DNA from: Drechmeria coniospora
Taxonomy: Eukaryota > Ascomycota > Sordariomycetes > Hypocreales > Ophiocordycipitaceae
DNA: 64,000 nucleotides
Direction: 5' to 3'
NCBI RefSeq assembly: GCF_001625195.1
Contig: NC_054390.1
Location: forward strand, 682,001-746,000
Positions 21,451 to 32,406 of this stretch are shown piece after piece (position 1 is the first letter of the stretch; every line of letters begins with the position of its first letter). A program made the position numbers and the translations under genes. The notes beneath the pieces are model-generated. The model searched no databases, was not told where the DNA came from, and saw only the letters and a list, made by a program, of their open reading frames with translations.

Positions 21451-21601
21451 CAGCATCTTCCCCTCAAGGAGTGGTGCGAGAACAAGGCTGACTGCTGATG
21501 GCGGCAATGGCCCTGGTCGTCGCCGCAGCATCTTCCCCTCAATGGAGTGGTGCGAGAACAAGGCTGACTGATGATGGCGACAATGGCCGTGGTCGTCGCC
21601 G
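21451..21601. repeat. 75-bp imperfect tandem duplication
   Basis: Units 21451-21525 and 21526-21601 differ at a handful of positions, including one inserted base. Both start cagcatcttcccctcaa. No gene is associated. Confidence 0.85.
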
Positions 21602-21860
21602 CAGCCATGGTTTCTGGACCATCCATGACGGGGGCGCTGGAGCCTGCTATTTTCTAACATGTACGAAAGCAACTGGCCCGTAGTTGTGCGTTGTCGACGA
21701 GGCAATCGAATGCGCTGCAGGAAGGCATGGGCGTCGACCGTTGCGCTTGCCTCGCCTCGCCTCGCCTCGACTCGCCACGTCGCCTCTACCTGACCGACCT
21801 TCTCCCCCCCCCCCCCTTCGACGCTCGAGGCTGCGAGAATGTGTCACCGATGCTGGACTG

Positions 21861-22165
21861 CATATCCCATGGCTCCGAGGCAACCTTGACAACTTTCATT
21901 CTCCACTGACCATCCCGGCTTGTTTCCTTCATCGCGACTGCGGGAACCTACCATCGACAAGGCCTGCATATCATATCCCATCGCTCCAAAGGAAATATTG
22001 ACAACTTTCGTTCGCTATAGACCATTCGCGGCTTGTTTGTTTACCGCGACTGCAGGAACCAGCCTTCGATAGTGGACTGGGTCCCATATTCCATCGCCCA
22101 AAAGGCAGTCTTGACAACGTTCGTTCGCTACAAGCCATCCACGGCTTGTCTTCATCACCGCAGCT
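21861..22165. repeat. Three diverged copies of a ~111-bp repeat
   Basis: Copies begin at about 21861, 21972 and 22085 (catatcccat, catatcccat, catattccat). Each continues with a gcaacc/gaaata/gcagtc-ttgacaac-ttcgttcgctac-like block and ends in cggcttgt-tt-catcgcgactgcaggaac. They are 75-85 percent alike by eye, so they are older than the other repeats in the window. Confidence 0.75.
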
Positions 22166-22253
22166 GCAGATATCCTGGGCCCTCGCCCGTGCACAGATTT
22201 TTTTAAAAAAAATTACATAGCATACCAAGCTCGTGACGCCAGAGACAGACACC

Positions 22254-22586
22254 ATGGGCAATGGCATGACAAAGGAAACTGGCTCGGAAGGCAATCGGCC
22301 ACGGAAAGTTTTCAAAACCTTCCAAAGATCCCGGTCCAGAACCAATCGATCGCGAGGATTTTTCAAAGTCTTCCAGAGAGGCCGCTCCAGAAGCAATAAG
22401 CAAGAAAGACTGCCTCAAAGCACAGTTGTGGACAAAGCCCATCAGCAGCCGGCTCCGACCAATGAACCGACGGAGGGTGAGGATCCATCCAAGCCGCGCT
22501 CAATGCCCGATCTCCCCAAATCTGACGAACTGTTCCGATTGAACACCCCAGTATCTATTGATAAGCTTTATGAAACCTGTCCGTAG
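22254..22586 (+). CDS. Hypothetical basic protein, possible N-myristoylation
   Basis: The ATG sits in a strong initiation context (caccatggg) and opens 110 codons. The N-terminus MGNGMTKET fits the N-myristoylation rule Gly2 plus Ser/Thr6. It is followed by two related basic segments, RKVFKTFQRSRSRTN and RGFFKVFQRGRSRSN, and then a polar, proline-rich tail. A myristate plus a polybasic patch would target the protein to the inner face of a membrane; this is inference. No family is recognised. A GTATCT donor at about 22551 could extend the gene into the next frames, but no complete model was found. The ~111-bp triple repeat lies directly upstream. Confidence 0.35.
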   Translation: MGNGMTKETGSEGNRPRKVFKTFQRSRSRTNRSRGFFKVFQRGRSRSNKQERLPQSTVVDKAHQQPAPTNEPTEGEDPSKPRSMPDLPKSDELFRLNTPVSIDKLYETCP

Positions 22587-22773
22587 CATGGATGCAAAGG
22601 TCAATTCGCTGGACAAAGGTCGGAGAAGTACCAATTCCTCCCCCCCTTCCTCTATTCTGTCGTCGGCCCTTGGGCTCGACATCTATCCGCCGCCTACTCT
22701 GCGAATAATCCAGCGTCCTGGATCTTTTCAGACCCTCAATGGGGTTGTTTGATATCACTTCGATGCGAAATCC

Positions 22774-23343
22774 ATGATTCATCCAACACAATGTGCAGCC
22801 AAACTCTTGCTTCCGATCTCTAACCCTGGTCGTTACAGGCAGTCTCGGAGCACCCGTGAGCACCCCGTTCGATCTTCGCCAGGCTCGAAGCCCCATTTCA
22901 ATCCGCATACGAGTACCATTGTGCCGGCGAGTTCAAGTACGAGTAAAGTTATCATCGAGCAAGTGAGATCAAATGCTCGCCCAGATCTGAGTACGATAAC
23001 CCAACCCCGCGCGGATTCGAGTGCGATCATTCAACGTCTCGCAGGTCCGAGTACGATGATACAACCTCCATCAGGTCCGAGTACGACCATTATACCTCGC
23101 TCGGATTCGATTAGGGCCATCAGATCTCGCTCAGATTCGAGCATAATCACGCAGGTTTCCTCAACTCACTCAGATCCGAGAACGACCATCAGATCTCAGT
23201 CAGATCATAGTAGGATCATCGAACCTCGCTCAAATCCGAGTTGGATCGTCGAACCTGGCTCAGCTCCGAGTACGACCATCAGACCTCATTCAGATCCGAG
23301 TACGACCATCGAACCTCAGTCAGATCCGGGTACAATCAGCTGA
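22774..23343 (+). CDS. Hypothetical repeat protein (decapeptide minisatellite)
   Basis: From the ATG at 22774 189 codons are open. From residue about 66 the protein consists of about twelve decapeptide units of the type SDPSTTIEPQ (variants RSDSSIITQ, GPSTMIQPP). A CTAAC branch-point-like word and a cag at 22833-22840 suggest that the repeat block might be an exon of a longer gene whose first exon is the 22254 ORF, but the phases do not join simply. No signal peptide or known domain. It may be untranslated minisatellite DNA. Confidence 0.3.
   Translation: MIHPTQCAAKLLLPISNPGRYRQSRSTREHPVRSSPGSKPHFNPHTSTIVPASSSTSKVIIEQVRSNARPDLSTITQPRADSSAIIQRLAGPSTMIQPPSGPSTTIIPRSDSIRAIRSRSDSSIITQVSSTHSDPRTTIRSQSDHSRIIEPRSNPSWIVEPGSAPSTTIRPHSDPSTTIEPQSDPGTIS
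22970..23340. repeat. 30-bp minisatellite
   Basis: About twelve units near 30 bp, consensus cagatccgagtacgaccatc-gaacctcact, one unit longer. Only a frame with a period divisible by three stays open throughout. Confidence 0.85.
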
Positions 23344-24848
23344 CCTCTCCCAGATTCAATAAACATACCACAGTCGAGCCCAGATGACATTGACTTCTCA
23401 CGAGCGATCCTCCTGCCTCAGCCGAGAGACTTCATTTTGGAGTATTACCATCAGCCGAGCGAGCCCAATGACCAACTCCAACAGACAGGTGATGTCAAAT
23501 CCAAGGACCGAAGGCGGCGACGAAAAAAAAAGAATTGAAAGCGTGGCAGCGTCCGGTACAGCCTCAACCACCCTCTCTCCGAGTGCTCTGAAGCTGAGTG
23601 ACGATGGTAACGACGATGCGCGGGGGAGCAATGGTGTTGGCGACAGGAAATCGACCTCGAAAGGCGACCAAGGTCTCGTCTCTCAATACACCCGGCACCG
23701 CTAGGCAGAACTGATATGATGCCCAAGTAGATGCACGAACATGATGAGCCATGGCACGTAATATTCGCAGAGGAAGGTGGGGAGGGTGTCTATCAATTGC
23801 TATCGCTTGCTGGACAATGTCTGCTCCGACGGACGGGTGAGTGACCGAGGCGAGCGACTGGTTTCTCATATTTTATAAAGGAAAGCGGTCTTTGTACTTT
23901 GCAGCCCCCATAGAGCGCATATGTTTCACTTGCCCGCGGCGTCCTTGCGCGATTTACAGAAACGCTGAAGTGCCTTTTGCCGCGCATTCAGCTTTCACTG
24001 GCGGCAAGGCGATGTCAGTCTCGTCTGGGCAGTGCTAGAGCGCAAAGCGACGTGACAATGAGGAGCAGTCATGGCGATCCTCAAAGGGGGAATGACACAG
24101 GTTTGTTGGTTCTGGTGACAACTGAATGGTATGAACATAGCTAACATACGTATAGTTGCTGGTTGATGCTCATAAATGCACTGTTTGGACGGCTGGTTAT
24201 GGATCGTTATCAAATGCACGGTGAGTACTGTATGGTATTGCACAGCATGGAGCACTGTTCATTGACGAGAACCCATATTAGCACAGTACAGTAATAATAC
24301 TGTCTCCGTATTGCTCTGTAAGTAACATACTTACAGTGCCTACTTACGGTACTTGCTTACAGTACATACAGTACATGTCCAGTAGGCTATCGGCAACAAG
24401 CATCTGTACGTGGATACAGTACAGTATACATCAACTCTTATCAGTGTTCTAGCTTCAGCACATGTACCTTTGGTATAAAACCATGTACATGTACTTGCAA
24501 GCCGTCCATTTTCGGCGGCGCTCCATAAAACCCCCACCCTTGTTGCCTCTGCTCGAGCACGCCGGCCAATAACAGAAAGCCGGTGAGCGCAGTCTGCTTC
24601 TTATCGGCTATCAGCCATCACCGTATGCGCCATAGCTATGACGGATATCGTATGTTGGGCCTCGACCATCCGTCACTCCGTTCTTCGTCCTTCCGTCACG
24701 GAACCCCATCAACCCCATCAACCCGATTCGTGTGCAACCCGACTTTCATCCATTCTGCATCATGTAGACCCATCGCGGTCGCGCTCTCACTTCGCTCTCG
24801 CTCCCGCACCACACAGAGTGCACCAAGTGCATCGCACGCGCAGCAAAG
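23344..24848. other. Spacer upstream of atg17
   Basis: About 1.5 kb. Short frames at 23384-23704 (+) and 23564-23869 (-) overlap and lack recognisable features. GTAC-rich sequence lies at about 24230-24500, and TATAAAA at 24474-24480 is about 370 bp upstream of the atg17 ATG. Confidence 0.5.
24230..24500. repeat. GTAC-rich repeat cluster
   Basis: Words such as cagtacatacagtacatgt and catgtacatgtacttgcaag within the atg17 upstream region. Confidence 0.6.
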
Positions 24849-26267
24849 ATGGCGGGAACAACCTCCTCGACGGACTCCCTGCCCCAGGCCGACGACGAAC
24901 CCAAATCGCCGATCCCGCTCGATACGCTCGTGAACCATCTCCTCGTCTCCAAGCGGTCCCTATCGTCCATGAACCTCGTCCTCCGCGCCAACGAGCTCGC
25001 CACCGCCGCCCGCCGGGCCCACGAAGATACGCTCATGCTCGTCGCCCAGACGACCTTCATCCGTGCCGCCATCGTCGACCAGATCTCCATCCTCGTCCGC
25101 GTCCGCCGAAGCTTGAATGCGACGTGCGAATGGGGCCAGCGGGATTTCAAGAGACTCATCCGCGCCATGGACGACGTCAACCACCACCTCGCCGCCACCA
25201 TGTCCATGCTCAAGACGACGACGGTCCAGGCGGACCTCCGACCCCCGGGCGAGTCGCGCCGCAGCCTGCTGGACTTTGTCGACGAGTCGGGAGTTCACAG
25301 CACACGCGAGGTCATGAAGGCCAGCATTCAACAGCTGCAGGCCATTCAGCGGTCGCTGGACGGGGACCTCTTGCGGTTTGAAACGGACATCCGCGCTCTC
25401 AAGCAAGCCATCAACCAATCGACGCCGCCCGCCGACGACGGGAGGGGAGAGGGGCGACCCATGGTCGACGTGCTCATCGGCATGGATGAGAACTCGTCGG
25501 CCATGGCCCAGCTGCTTACCTCGCTCACCAAGCACTTCGACATGTGCGTCACCGCCATCCGTACCACCGAGGGCGCCGCCGCACTCGCCCGTAGGAAGGT
25601 GGCCGAGTCTCAGGGGAACGACGTCGTCTCCATCTCGGGCGTTATCGCCGAGCAAGAATCGCACATGTCTAACCTCGAGCCCAAGACGGCCAAGGATCGC
25701 GAAGAAATGTTCAAGGTCGTCCTCCAGGATGCCAAGGAGGTCGACGACGTCGTCGGCGAAATCCACGATCGGCTCGCCGCCATGGAATCCGACCACGACC
25801 TCCTGCAAGAGGAGGCCAAAAAGGCCGAGACCGCGTCCGCCGTCGTCATGTCCGCCTTCTCCACCTTGCGCGACGTCGGCGACCGGCTGGCCAACTACCT
25901 GGCGGCCGAGGGCGACTTTCTCCAGCGCTGGGGGCACGAAAAGGAAGCCATCTTTGACCGGATCCGCGAGATGAAGGACATGCGCACCTTTTACGAGGGC
26001 TACTCCAGCGCCTACGCCGGTCTGGTTCTCGAGGTCGACCGCCGTCGTGCCGTCGACAAGCAGATCGAGGACTGCTGGCGTAGGGCTCAGAGCAGCGTCG
26101 ACAAGCTGCTGGAGGCCGACGGCGCCGCCCGCAAGTCCTTCCACCACCATGTCGGCGAGTTTCTCCCCACGGATCTCTGGGTTGGCGTTCAGGACACACC
26201 AAAGACGTGGAAGGTTGTCGTCGACACCTCGAAGGAGGCTGATGCAGCAGCCGAGGACCAGCGATAG
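24849..26267 (+). CDS. ATG17: Autophagy scaffold protein Atg17
   Basis: Atg17 scaffolds the Atg1 kinase complex at the pre-autophagosomal site in starvation-induced autophagy. The single-exon 472-aa product begins [10 protein letters not shown] and enters the family at [20 protein letters not shown] (about 27-46). The bulk is alpha-helical coiled coil, including an [24 protein letters not shown] helix (about 72-90), and the C-terminal block [20 protein letters not shown] with the closing [14 protein letters not shown] is typical of fungal Atg17. Length fits the family (about 420-550 aa). It is convergent with the Pns1-like gene. Confidence 0.9.
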   Translation: MAGTTSSTDSLPQADDEPKSPIPLDTLVNHLLVSKRSLSSMNLVLRANELATAARRAHEDTLMLVAQTTFIRAAIVDQISILVRVRRSLNATCEWGQRDFKRLIRAMDDVNHHLAATMSMLKTTTVQADLRPPGESRRSLLDFVDESGVHSTREVMKASIQQLQAIQRSLDGDLLRFETDIRALKQAINQSTPPADDGRGEGRPMVDVLIGMDENSSAMAQLLTSLTKHFDMCVTAIRTTEGAAALARRKVAESQGNDVVSISGVIAEQESHMSNLEPKTAKDREEMFKVVLQDAKEVDDVVGEIHDRLAAMESDHDLLQEEAKKAETASAVVMSAFSTLRDVGDRLANYLAAEGDFLQRWGHEKEAIFDRIREMKDMRTFYEGYSSAYAGLVLEVDRRRAVDKQIEDCWRRAQSSVDKLLEADGAARKSFHHHVGEFLPTDLWVGVQDTPKTWKVVVDTSKEADAAAEDQR

Positions 26268-26697
26268 GGCCAGTGGACTTTTTGTGCTTTTCTCTTTCAT
26301 CTTGACAGCGGGCGTTTTGACTTTGTAGAGTGTACACCTTCACAACAGCATACGGCTTGGCCAGATATCAGCGGACAAGCAAACTTGAATCGATAGAAAT
26401 ATAGACCTCGCTCTATCACGATGTCACGCGCCCGCCGCCGTACCCATCCCGATTATTCTTGCTGATGAGACGACTACCTCCAGCCCCCGGACGTATGCAT
26501 CTCATGCATGCGTCATGCATGCATACGACGAGCGCGCAATCCACGCATGACATGCTGCTGTCGTCGCGTGAAGCAAAACATGATTCGTATTACTAATTAG
26601 TACTATTCCCTGCTCCGCGCAGGCACAAGCATCGGGTCCCATGGCGTGCCCGCACCAGCTATACAATGGTGGTATCATAAACTCGGAAAACATAAAC
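26268..26697. other. Convergent 3' spacer
   Basis: 430 bp between the stops of atg17 and the Pns1-like gene. No gene seen; a catgcatgcgtcatgcatgcat palindrome-rich stretch lies at about 26500-26525. Confidence 0.5.
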
Positions 26698-28559
26698 TCA
26701 GCGCACCTGGATCGCCTGCTGGATCTTGGGGTAGATGCGGACCATCTCCTGGTAGAGCTCGGGGTGGTCCTTGATCATGACGTTGGGGTCCCAGCCCATG
26801 GCGACAAAGATGCAGTCGATGCCGCTCGACAGCGGCGTGGTGAAGACGTGGGCGATCTGGAAGCCGATGAGGAAGGCAAAGGCCATGATGACAGGCGTGT
26901 AGCCGCCGCCGACGTTGTAGGCCGGGTTGGTGAGGAGCAGGTACAGGTAGGCAAGGAGGGCGCAGGCGACGCCGATGAACATGGCACCGAAGGAGAGCAC
27001 GGGTCCGATGAGGCATTCCTGGAAAACGGTGAGCATCGACGGGCTAGGTGGAGGGATGACTTGGAGGGGTGACTTGGAGGGATGACCGGGAGGGGGGGGG
27101 GGGGGGGGGGGGGACGTACATTGACGAGGGCGTCGATGCCGCGATCCCTAATCATCTTCCACGTATCCTTGGCAGCGGGGATGTAGGCCTTTCCGTAGAG
27201 GGCAATGTGGCAGAAGGCATATCTGTTCAGAAACTGGAGGGCCCACTCCAGCAAGCTGAGGAGGCAGCCGAGGAAGCAGAAGATGACGCAGCCGATCATG
27301 CCGCCGATGCCGCCGTCGTCGACGGCCTGCTGCCTCGCGACGGAGCAGATTTGGCGCAGGAACTGGATGATGGCGACGAGGAGACTGCCGAAGCTGATGG
27401 AGCCGAAGCTGTAGGTGAGGGCGCGCTTCGCGGCGCCGCGGGTGGCGGCGTGGGGGAAGTTGTGGACGCAAAAGTACCAGGAACCATAGACTCCCGAGAT
27501 GATGGTGTGGATGGTGTTCTTGAGCCACTCGGAGATCCAGTAGCCCGCAAAGGTGATGAAGACCATGAGGCCGATGATCTTGGCGTCGCTGCAGCCGCCG
27601 TTGGCGCAGTTGGGGTTGCTGCTCGAGGGCTCGTACTTGACGTAGATGGCGACCATGGTGATGGAGAACCAAGCGGCGAAGGCGGTGGCGAGCAGGCCGC
27701 CGATGAGGCTCACGAGGTAGACGTGGCCGTACTTTTTGCTCACGTCGATGGTCGACTTGAGCATGAGGGCTGAGAAGGGGATCCGCGGGATCCAGGTGTA
27801 GAAAGCAAAGGCGGTGAGGAGGGCGAAGATGAGGAAGACGACGCCGGCGGACCAGTACTTCTGGTAGAGGTAGTAGATGGCGGTGCCGAGGGTCCAGATG
27901 ATGTTCAGGATGCCCGTGATCCAGATGAACTGCTTCGGCAGGAGGCGGGCGACCCAGACGTAGAGCCAGGAGAAGACAAAGGCGATGACGAGGACGAAGG
28001 CGAAGAGGATGAGCGTGTTGCTGTTGAGGGTGAAGGTGTTGGTGCTGTTGTAGATGCCCTTGCCGTGCGTGCTCGACGAGTAGCCTTGGATGGCGATGGC
28101 GGACACGGCGACGAAGCCGGCGCAGACGAGGAGGAACTGTTGGTGGACCGGTCAGCGAGCAAGAGGGTGACGTCGGCGGCTCGGCCGGCCCGTGGGAAGG
28201 GGAAGACCATGGCCATCGCCTACCAGAATGCCGGCCCAGATGTCGTTCCACTTGGGCTTCTCAATCTTGAAAGCCTGCTCGAAGCCGTACTTTTCATCGG
28301 GGCCCTGGGGGGGGTTGAAGCTGTAGGGCGGAGGCGCGCCGTAGTGGTACTGCTGCTGCTGGTAGGCACCCGTCTGCTCGTAGCCCTGGCCCTGCTGATT
28401 GTTCCAGTTTTGGTTCCCGTCGTTGTAGCCCTGCGGCTGCTGCCATTGCTGCCATTGCTGCTGCTGGCCCTGCTGGCCGTTTGAAGGACCGGTTCGTTGC
28501 TGTTGCTGCGGTTGCTGCGGCTGCTGCGGCTGAAGCAGGTAACCTTCCGCCTCGCCCAT
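26698..28559 (-). CDS. PNS1: Choline transporter-like (CTL/Pns1) membrane protein
   Basis: Three exons: 28559-28224, 28136-27120 and 27018-26698, phase 0 at both introns, 557 aa. The first ~80 residues are Gln-rich (QPQQPQQPQQQQ) and then Tyr/Pro-rich, cytosolic. About ten transmembrane helices follow, starting FLLVCAGFVAVSAIAIQ. Family marks include the GSWYFCVHNFPHAATRGAAKRALTYSFGSI-type block (the split positions near residues 310-340) and, in exon 3, ECLIGPVLSFGAMF and PVIMAFAFLIGFQIA ending in SSGIDCIFVAMGWDP. CTL-family transport in fungi is poorly defined; Pns1 is a plasma-membrane protein. Intron 2 contains a run of about 22 G (27092-27113). Confidence 0.85.
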
Positions 28560-29658
28560 GGCGGCAGTCGAGGTGGCAAGATGCGGCTAATTGTACGGCG
28601 AATGGATACTGCGCGATAGATGAGGGCGAGGTTCGTGGCGAGATGGAAAGCAACGAGTACATGAACAAGAATGAAGAAGAAGAAATGGAGATGGCGATGT
28701 CGACGAGAATGGGAAGGGAAATAAAGGTTGGGACATTGTGGGACTAGCGTCAGTCAGTCTCTCGGCGACGGGCGCTAGAGGGGCCAGGAGGTGCCAAACA
28801 GAACTTACACACCGTAGTCTAACTCGAACTGTCCAAACTAGATTCAAGCGATCTTGCTCATCCCGGTTGCTGGCTCGCTCTACTATGGGTTGCTGGCTGG
28901 TAACGGTAACGACAAAACTAATTTGTTGGCGCTTGCCTGTGTTTGGCTAGTCTCTGGCGGTAAAACAACGTCATCGCCAGAATCTCGACGCAATCTAACG
29001 GTATTAGTGATGATGGCGGGGATGTGCTTGTACCAAGTACTTGTACTTGTGAGGTCAATGACGTGTGCTTGGACCAAACATTGCCAATTGATCATCACGT
29101 TCAAACGCATGCACACTTCGATAGATATTTAATCTCCATCCATCACGAATATTCCATTGCCGTTGCAGCCGTCCTACTGGAGTCATCGATTGTCGCTTGC
29201 CCGGAAAACCATTCTCCCTGTCTGTGAATGTGTGGCAAACGGGTGCTGACACTGTGCACGGGCGAAAGAATCGAAGAAACGAGAGCCCGACTGTCCTGGA
29301 GACGGAGCCAGGCCAGGCAAGTATTCAACAGCGATGAAAGACGGATTACTTCAGATTATAATCAAACTGCCTTGCGTCCTAGGGGCAGGGGGGCGAACAG
29401 CAGCATAACGAGTACCCTATGCTGGGCATGCTGCGTATGGGCGAACAGCTGAATCACGAGTACCCTATGCTGGGCATGCTGCGTATGGGCGAACACGCGA
29501 AACGATGGGACCGACGACGACGGCCATGGGCAAAGAAAGACGCGTGATTCGTCCCTGGTTCTCTATTTCTCGTCCATTTTGCCTTGACCTGTGGATGGCA
29601 TGTCGTGTCACAGCTGGTTTATCATACATGATGAACTCCCGCAGCGGCACATTCTCCG
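28560..29658. other. Intergenic region with 48-bp duplication
   Basis: About 1.1 kb between the Pns1 start and the 3' end of the next gene. No gene seen. A 48-bp unit at 29409 is repeated from 29457. Confidence 0.5.
29409..29495. repeat. 48-bp tandem duplication
   Basis: cgagtaccctatgctgggca... occurs at 29409 and again at 29457; the second copy is identical for 39 bp and then diverges. Confidence 0.85.
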
Positions 29659-30381
29659 TCAGTGGTCAGATTCGTCGTCCTGTGGAAAATGACCGTACCC
29701 AATCTCAGGTGCGGCATAGAGCTCATTCTCCGGCGGCCACACGAGCCCTCCTGAAGACTTCATGGTACCATCTGCCTTCTCTCGCGCATGTGTTGCTTCT
29801 CGAAATTCCAGGCTCTGCGCATCGACAACGTAACCATGGCTTGCCACGTGGGTGCCACGAGTAGCCTGTCCCTCGTCCTTGTAGCATAGGGTTACATGCA
29901 ATCCTTTGGGATCCTTATGGTGTATACCCGCAATGCTGGTAGAGCTATGGGCGTCGGACCTGTATCGTTCGACCATGTTAGCGGGGTGGTTGTTCCAAAC
30001 ATTTGCCATGTCATGGGCGTTTGGCCTGTGGTGCTGTGTGCATGCTTGATCAAAACCGCTTTTGGGTATAGCTATCTGTCTCTTGCCGTGCGGTAGGCCA
30101 GGGCAATCAACTTCTGTGCCCTCTCCGGTTTCGGGACATTTTTTTTTGTAAAAATAGTACTTCACGATGTTTACTGTTGACATGATGTCTCGGTGCTGAT
30201 CGAACGAGATGGTGAATGCAAGGCTTGAGAGAACAACACATACAATCGCCTGGGATGCCAAAGAAGAACTGATGCCATTAAAAACATCTCCGTCACGGTG
30301 CGCCGAGTCGCAACGTACTTGTACCAAGTTTTCTTCTCTTCCCGTCTGCGGTCCCTTTCTCACACTCGATGCCGCTGGCAT
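29659..30381 (-). CDS. Hypothetical protein
   Basis: A 240-codon frame from ATG 30381 with no competing frame on the other strand. It is not recognised. A hydrophobic stretch (ASQAIVCVVLSSLAFTISF, about 43-61) looks like a signal sequence but is not at the N-terminus, so a 5' intron or another start is possible; the next ATG in frame is MSTVNIVKYY (about 67). The rest is polar with several histidines (GLHVTLCYKDE, GTHVASHGYVVD) and two cysteines in CPETGEGTEVDC. The codon bias is weaker than in neighbours. Confidence 0.45.
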   Translation of the reverse strand: MPAASSVRKGPQTGREENLVQVRCDSAHRDGDVFNGISSSLASQAIVCVVLSSLAFTISFDQHRDIMSTVNIVKYYFYKKKCPETGEGTEVDCPGLPHGKRQIAIPKSGFDQACTQHHRPNAHDMANVWNNHPANMVERYRSDAHSSTSIAGIHHKDPKGLHVTLCYKDEGQATRGTHVASHGYVVDAQSLEFREATHAREKADGTMKSSGGLVWPPENELYAAPEIGYGHFPQDDESDH

Positions 30382-30963
30382 ATGGCCTGGAGATGGCTAC
30401 AGTGTAACAAGCCCATTCAGCCTCACTCACACGCGCGACGTAGCCGCCTACGTTACAAGTCGACAGCAGAAAGAATTGGCTTCTGAAACATGTAGCGTCC
30501 CGTGGAGATGGTGATGTTTATCAAGTTTTTTGCGTGATAATGTTTCAAATGTTGTTGGGTGAGCAGTTTAACCCTAGGCTCGATATCGTGAAGCCGCGCG
30601 CCAGCGCAGCACCAGCACTGCGCCAACCACTGGTCACAGGCGACTAGGTGTGCAGGTGCTGTACGGCAAAGTCGCCAGCCAGTCACGTTGGCTCCCAGTG
30701 TTTCCGACGTGGTAGCCTCGTCATCACCTGACCACCAACACAACAGCCCATACTTAAGAACAACTATTATATACCAGCACTGCACTTGACGCCGCTGGAA
30801 ACATCGCCATCCAGCCTCGAAAGCATCCAGGGCAATGTGGCGGTTGACGCCCACTCGCCAACGCCGACAAACGCTCCCGTTCTCATAGCCTTGCTACCCT
30901 CTTGTCGGCCATATCATCATTCGACTTGTCCTGCTGTTTCGTCTCTGTTGCCCTTTCAACACC
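30382..30963. other. Spacer between hypothetical gene and kinase
   Basis: 582 bp, divergent promoters of both genes. Nothing else seen. Confidence 0.5.
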
Positions 30964-32406
30964 ATGCGGATCCTACTGCCCAGTTACCCGACCGTTCACT
31001 CTTGCATCCAGCGGCAAGTCGGAGTCCTCCGAAGCTTCACCACACAACGAAGGAAAGAGTGTCCTACCTATCCCTGGTCCAAACGCCGCACGCTTTGCTC
31101 AATGTCGCTCTCATCTACCGACAAGTCCTCGTCCGACTTCGAGTTCGAGCCGATCGAGGGAGTGGAGAGGATTGAGAAGTATCGGCCCTGGGGCTATCAT
31201 CCTCTGCAAATCGGCGACACTCTTCACCACCGGTATCGGGTTATTAATAAGCTTGGACATGGCACCTTCTCTACTACTTGGCTCGCCCGAGATGAACTGG
31301 AGCCAAACCGCTCTGTTAGCCTTGTTGCCATCAAAATCACCATCGCAGACGCCAATACCGCCGAGCTGAAAGCGCTCTCTGCCCTGAATTCGCCTCCACA
31401 GCACCCCTCAGGCCATGCAGACAGCCATTTTGTCCCCGAATTGATTGATCGATTCAGCCTGCAAGGTCCTCATGGCACGCATGTCTGCCTCGTTACTGTC
31501 CCTGGGAGAGCCAGTCTCGCGCGAGTAAAGGATGCATCCTTCCGAGGGTTCTTTCAGCTCGACGTTGCCAGAGCCTTGGCTGCTCAGCTTATTCTAGCTG
31601 TTTCTTACCTACACTTCCGCGGGTTCGTTCATGGAGACCTGCACCTGGGAAATGTCTTGCTGCGACTGCCACGGCAGATGGCGGAGATGTCTGACGAGCA
31701 GATTTACAGCACCTTTGGTGAACCAAGACTAGAGCCAGTAGTTCGGTACGACAAGAAGCAGCTGGCGCCGCATGTGCCATCGTCTGGTGTTCTTCCCATA
31801 ATCCTGGGGAAGCCAAGTGAAGAAATCACGCTGCCAGAAGCAAGCATCTGCCTTGCCGACTATGGCGAAGCCCATTCTCCAGGGAGCGAGGCAAGATTTG
31901 AATCTCGTGCTCCCCTCACTCTGCAGCCGCCCGAATCTTGGTTCGAACCGGAGGAGCCGCTTTCGTTCGCATCCGACATCTGGACGTTGGCCTGTGCCGT
32001 TTGGGACATACTAGGACATAGGTCTCTATTTGATGGATGCCTCGCCACGGCCGATGACATAACCTGCGAGCAAGTCGAGATTCTTGGCATGCTACCGACC
32101 GAATGGTGGACTAGGTGGGAAGCAAGATCGAAATGGTTCACATCCACTGGCGTGCCGAAAGGGAACATTCAGACACTCGACGATCGTTTTGAATCGAGCC
32201 TCCAGGAGCCGCGGGAGCATAGGGAGCTGCCGACGTTTGATGCCGATGAGAGACGGGCCATCCTGGCGCTCATGCGGTCTATGCTCGTCTTTCCACCACA
32301 GAAACGAGCGAATATTGGCCAGGTCGTCAATTCGGAGTGGATGCAGAAATGGGCGCTTCCTGAATGGAACAAGTTACAGCTCACATCCGCGGCATCACCC
32401 GTTTGA
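30964..32406 (+). CDS. SRPK-like protein kinase
   Basis: Single exon, 480 aa. The N-terminal part of the kinase domain carries the SRPK signature EKYRPWGYHPLQIGDTLHHR (71-90), a glycine loop GHGTFSTTW (98-106) and the ATP-binding lysine in VAIK (124). The catalytic loop is VHGDLHLGN, with Gly in place of the usual Arg of HRD, and the metal-binding motif is LADYGEA in place of DFG; both changes are common in the expanded fungal SRPK-like group. There is a C-lobe ending FPPQKRANIGQVVNSEWM. SR-protein kinases phosphorylate Arg/Ser-rich splicing factors; target and activity here are unknown. Translation might start at M47 (MSLSSTDKSS), because residues 1-46 have no family match. Confidence 0.8.
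   Translation: MRILLPSYPTVHSCIQRQVGVLRSFTTQRRKECPTYPWSKRRTLCSMSLSSTDKSSSDFEFEPIEGVERIEKYRPWGYHPLQIGDTLHHRYRVINKLGHGTFSTTWLARDELEPNRSVSLVAIKITIADANTAELKALSALNSPPQHPSGHADSHFVPELIDRFSLQGPHGTHVCLVTVPGRASLARVKDASFRGFFQLDVARALAAQLILAVSYLHFRGFVHGDLHLGNVLLRLPRQMAEMSDEQIYSTFGEPRLEPVVRYDKKQLAPHVPSSGVLPIILGKPSEEITLPEASICLADYGEAHSPGSEARFESRAPLTLQPPESWFEPEEPLSFASDIWTLACAVWDILGHRSLFDGCLATADDITCEQVEILGMLPTEWWTRWEARSKWFTSTGVPKGNIQTLDDRFESSLQEPREHRELPTFDADERRAILALMRSMLVFPPQKRANIGQVVNSEWMQKWALPEWNKLQLTSAASPV

Larger units (their letters stand above)
18719..22253. other. Gene-poor region
   Basis: About 3.5 kb upstream of the CFEM gene. It holds two GTAC-rich clusters (19640-19900, 20340-20720), a 75-bp tandem duplication (21451-21601) and a diverged ~111-bp triple repeat (21861-22165). 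Frames of 100-190 codons exist on both strands but overlap each other and show no family features. Confidence 0.5.

Noticed and set aside
24960..26300. 446-codon minus frame over atg17
   Set aside because: Antisense of the atg17 exon with shadow composition; no domain.
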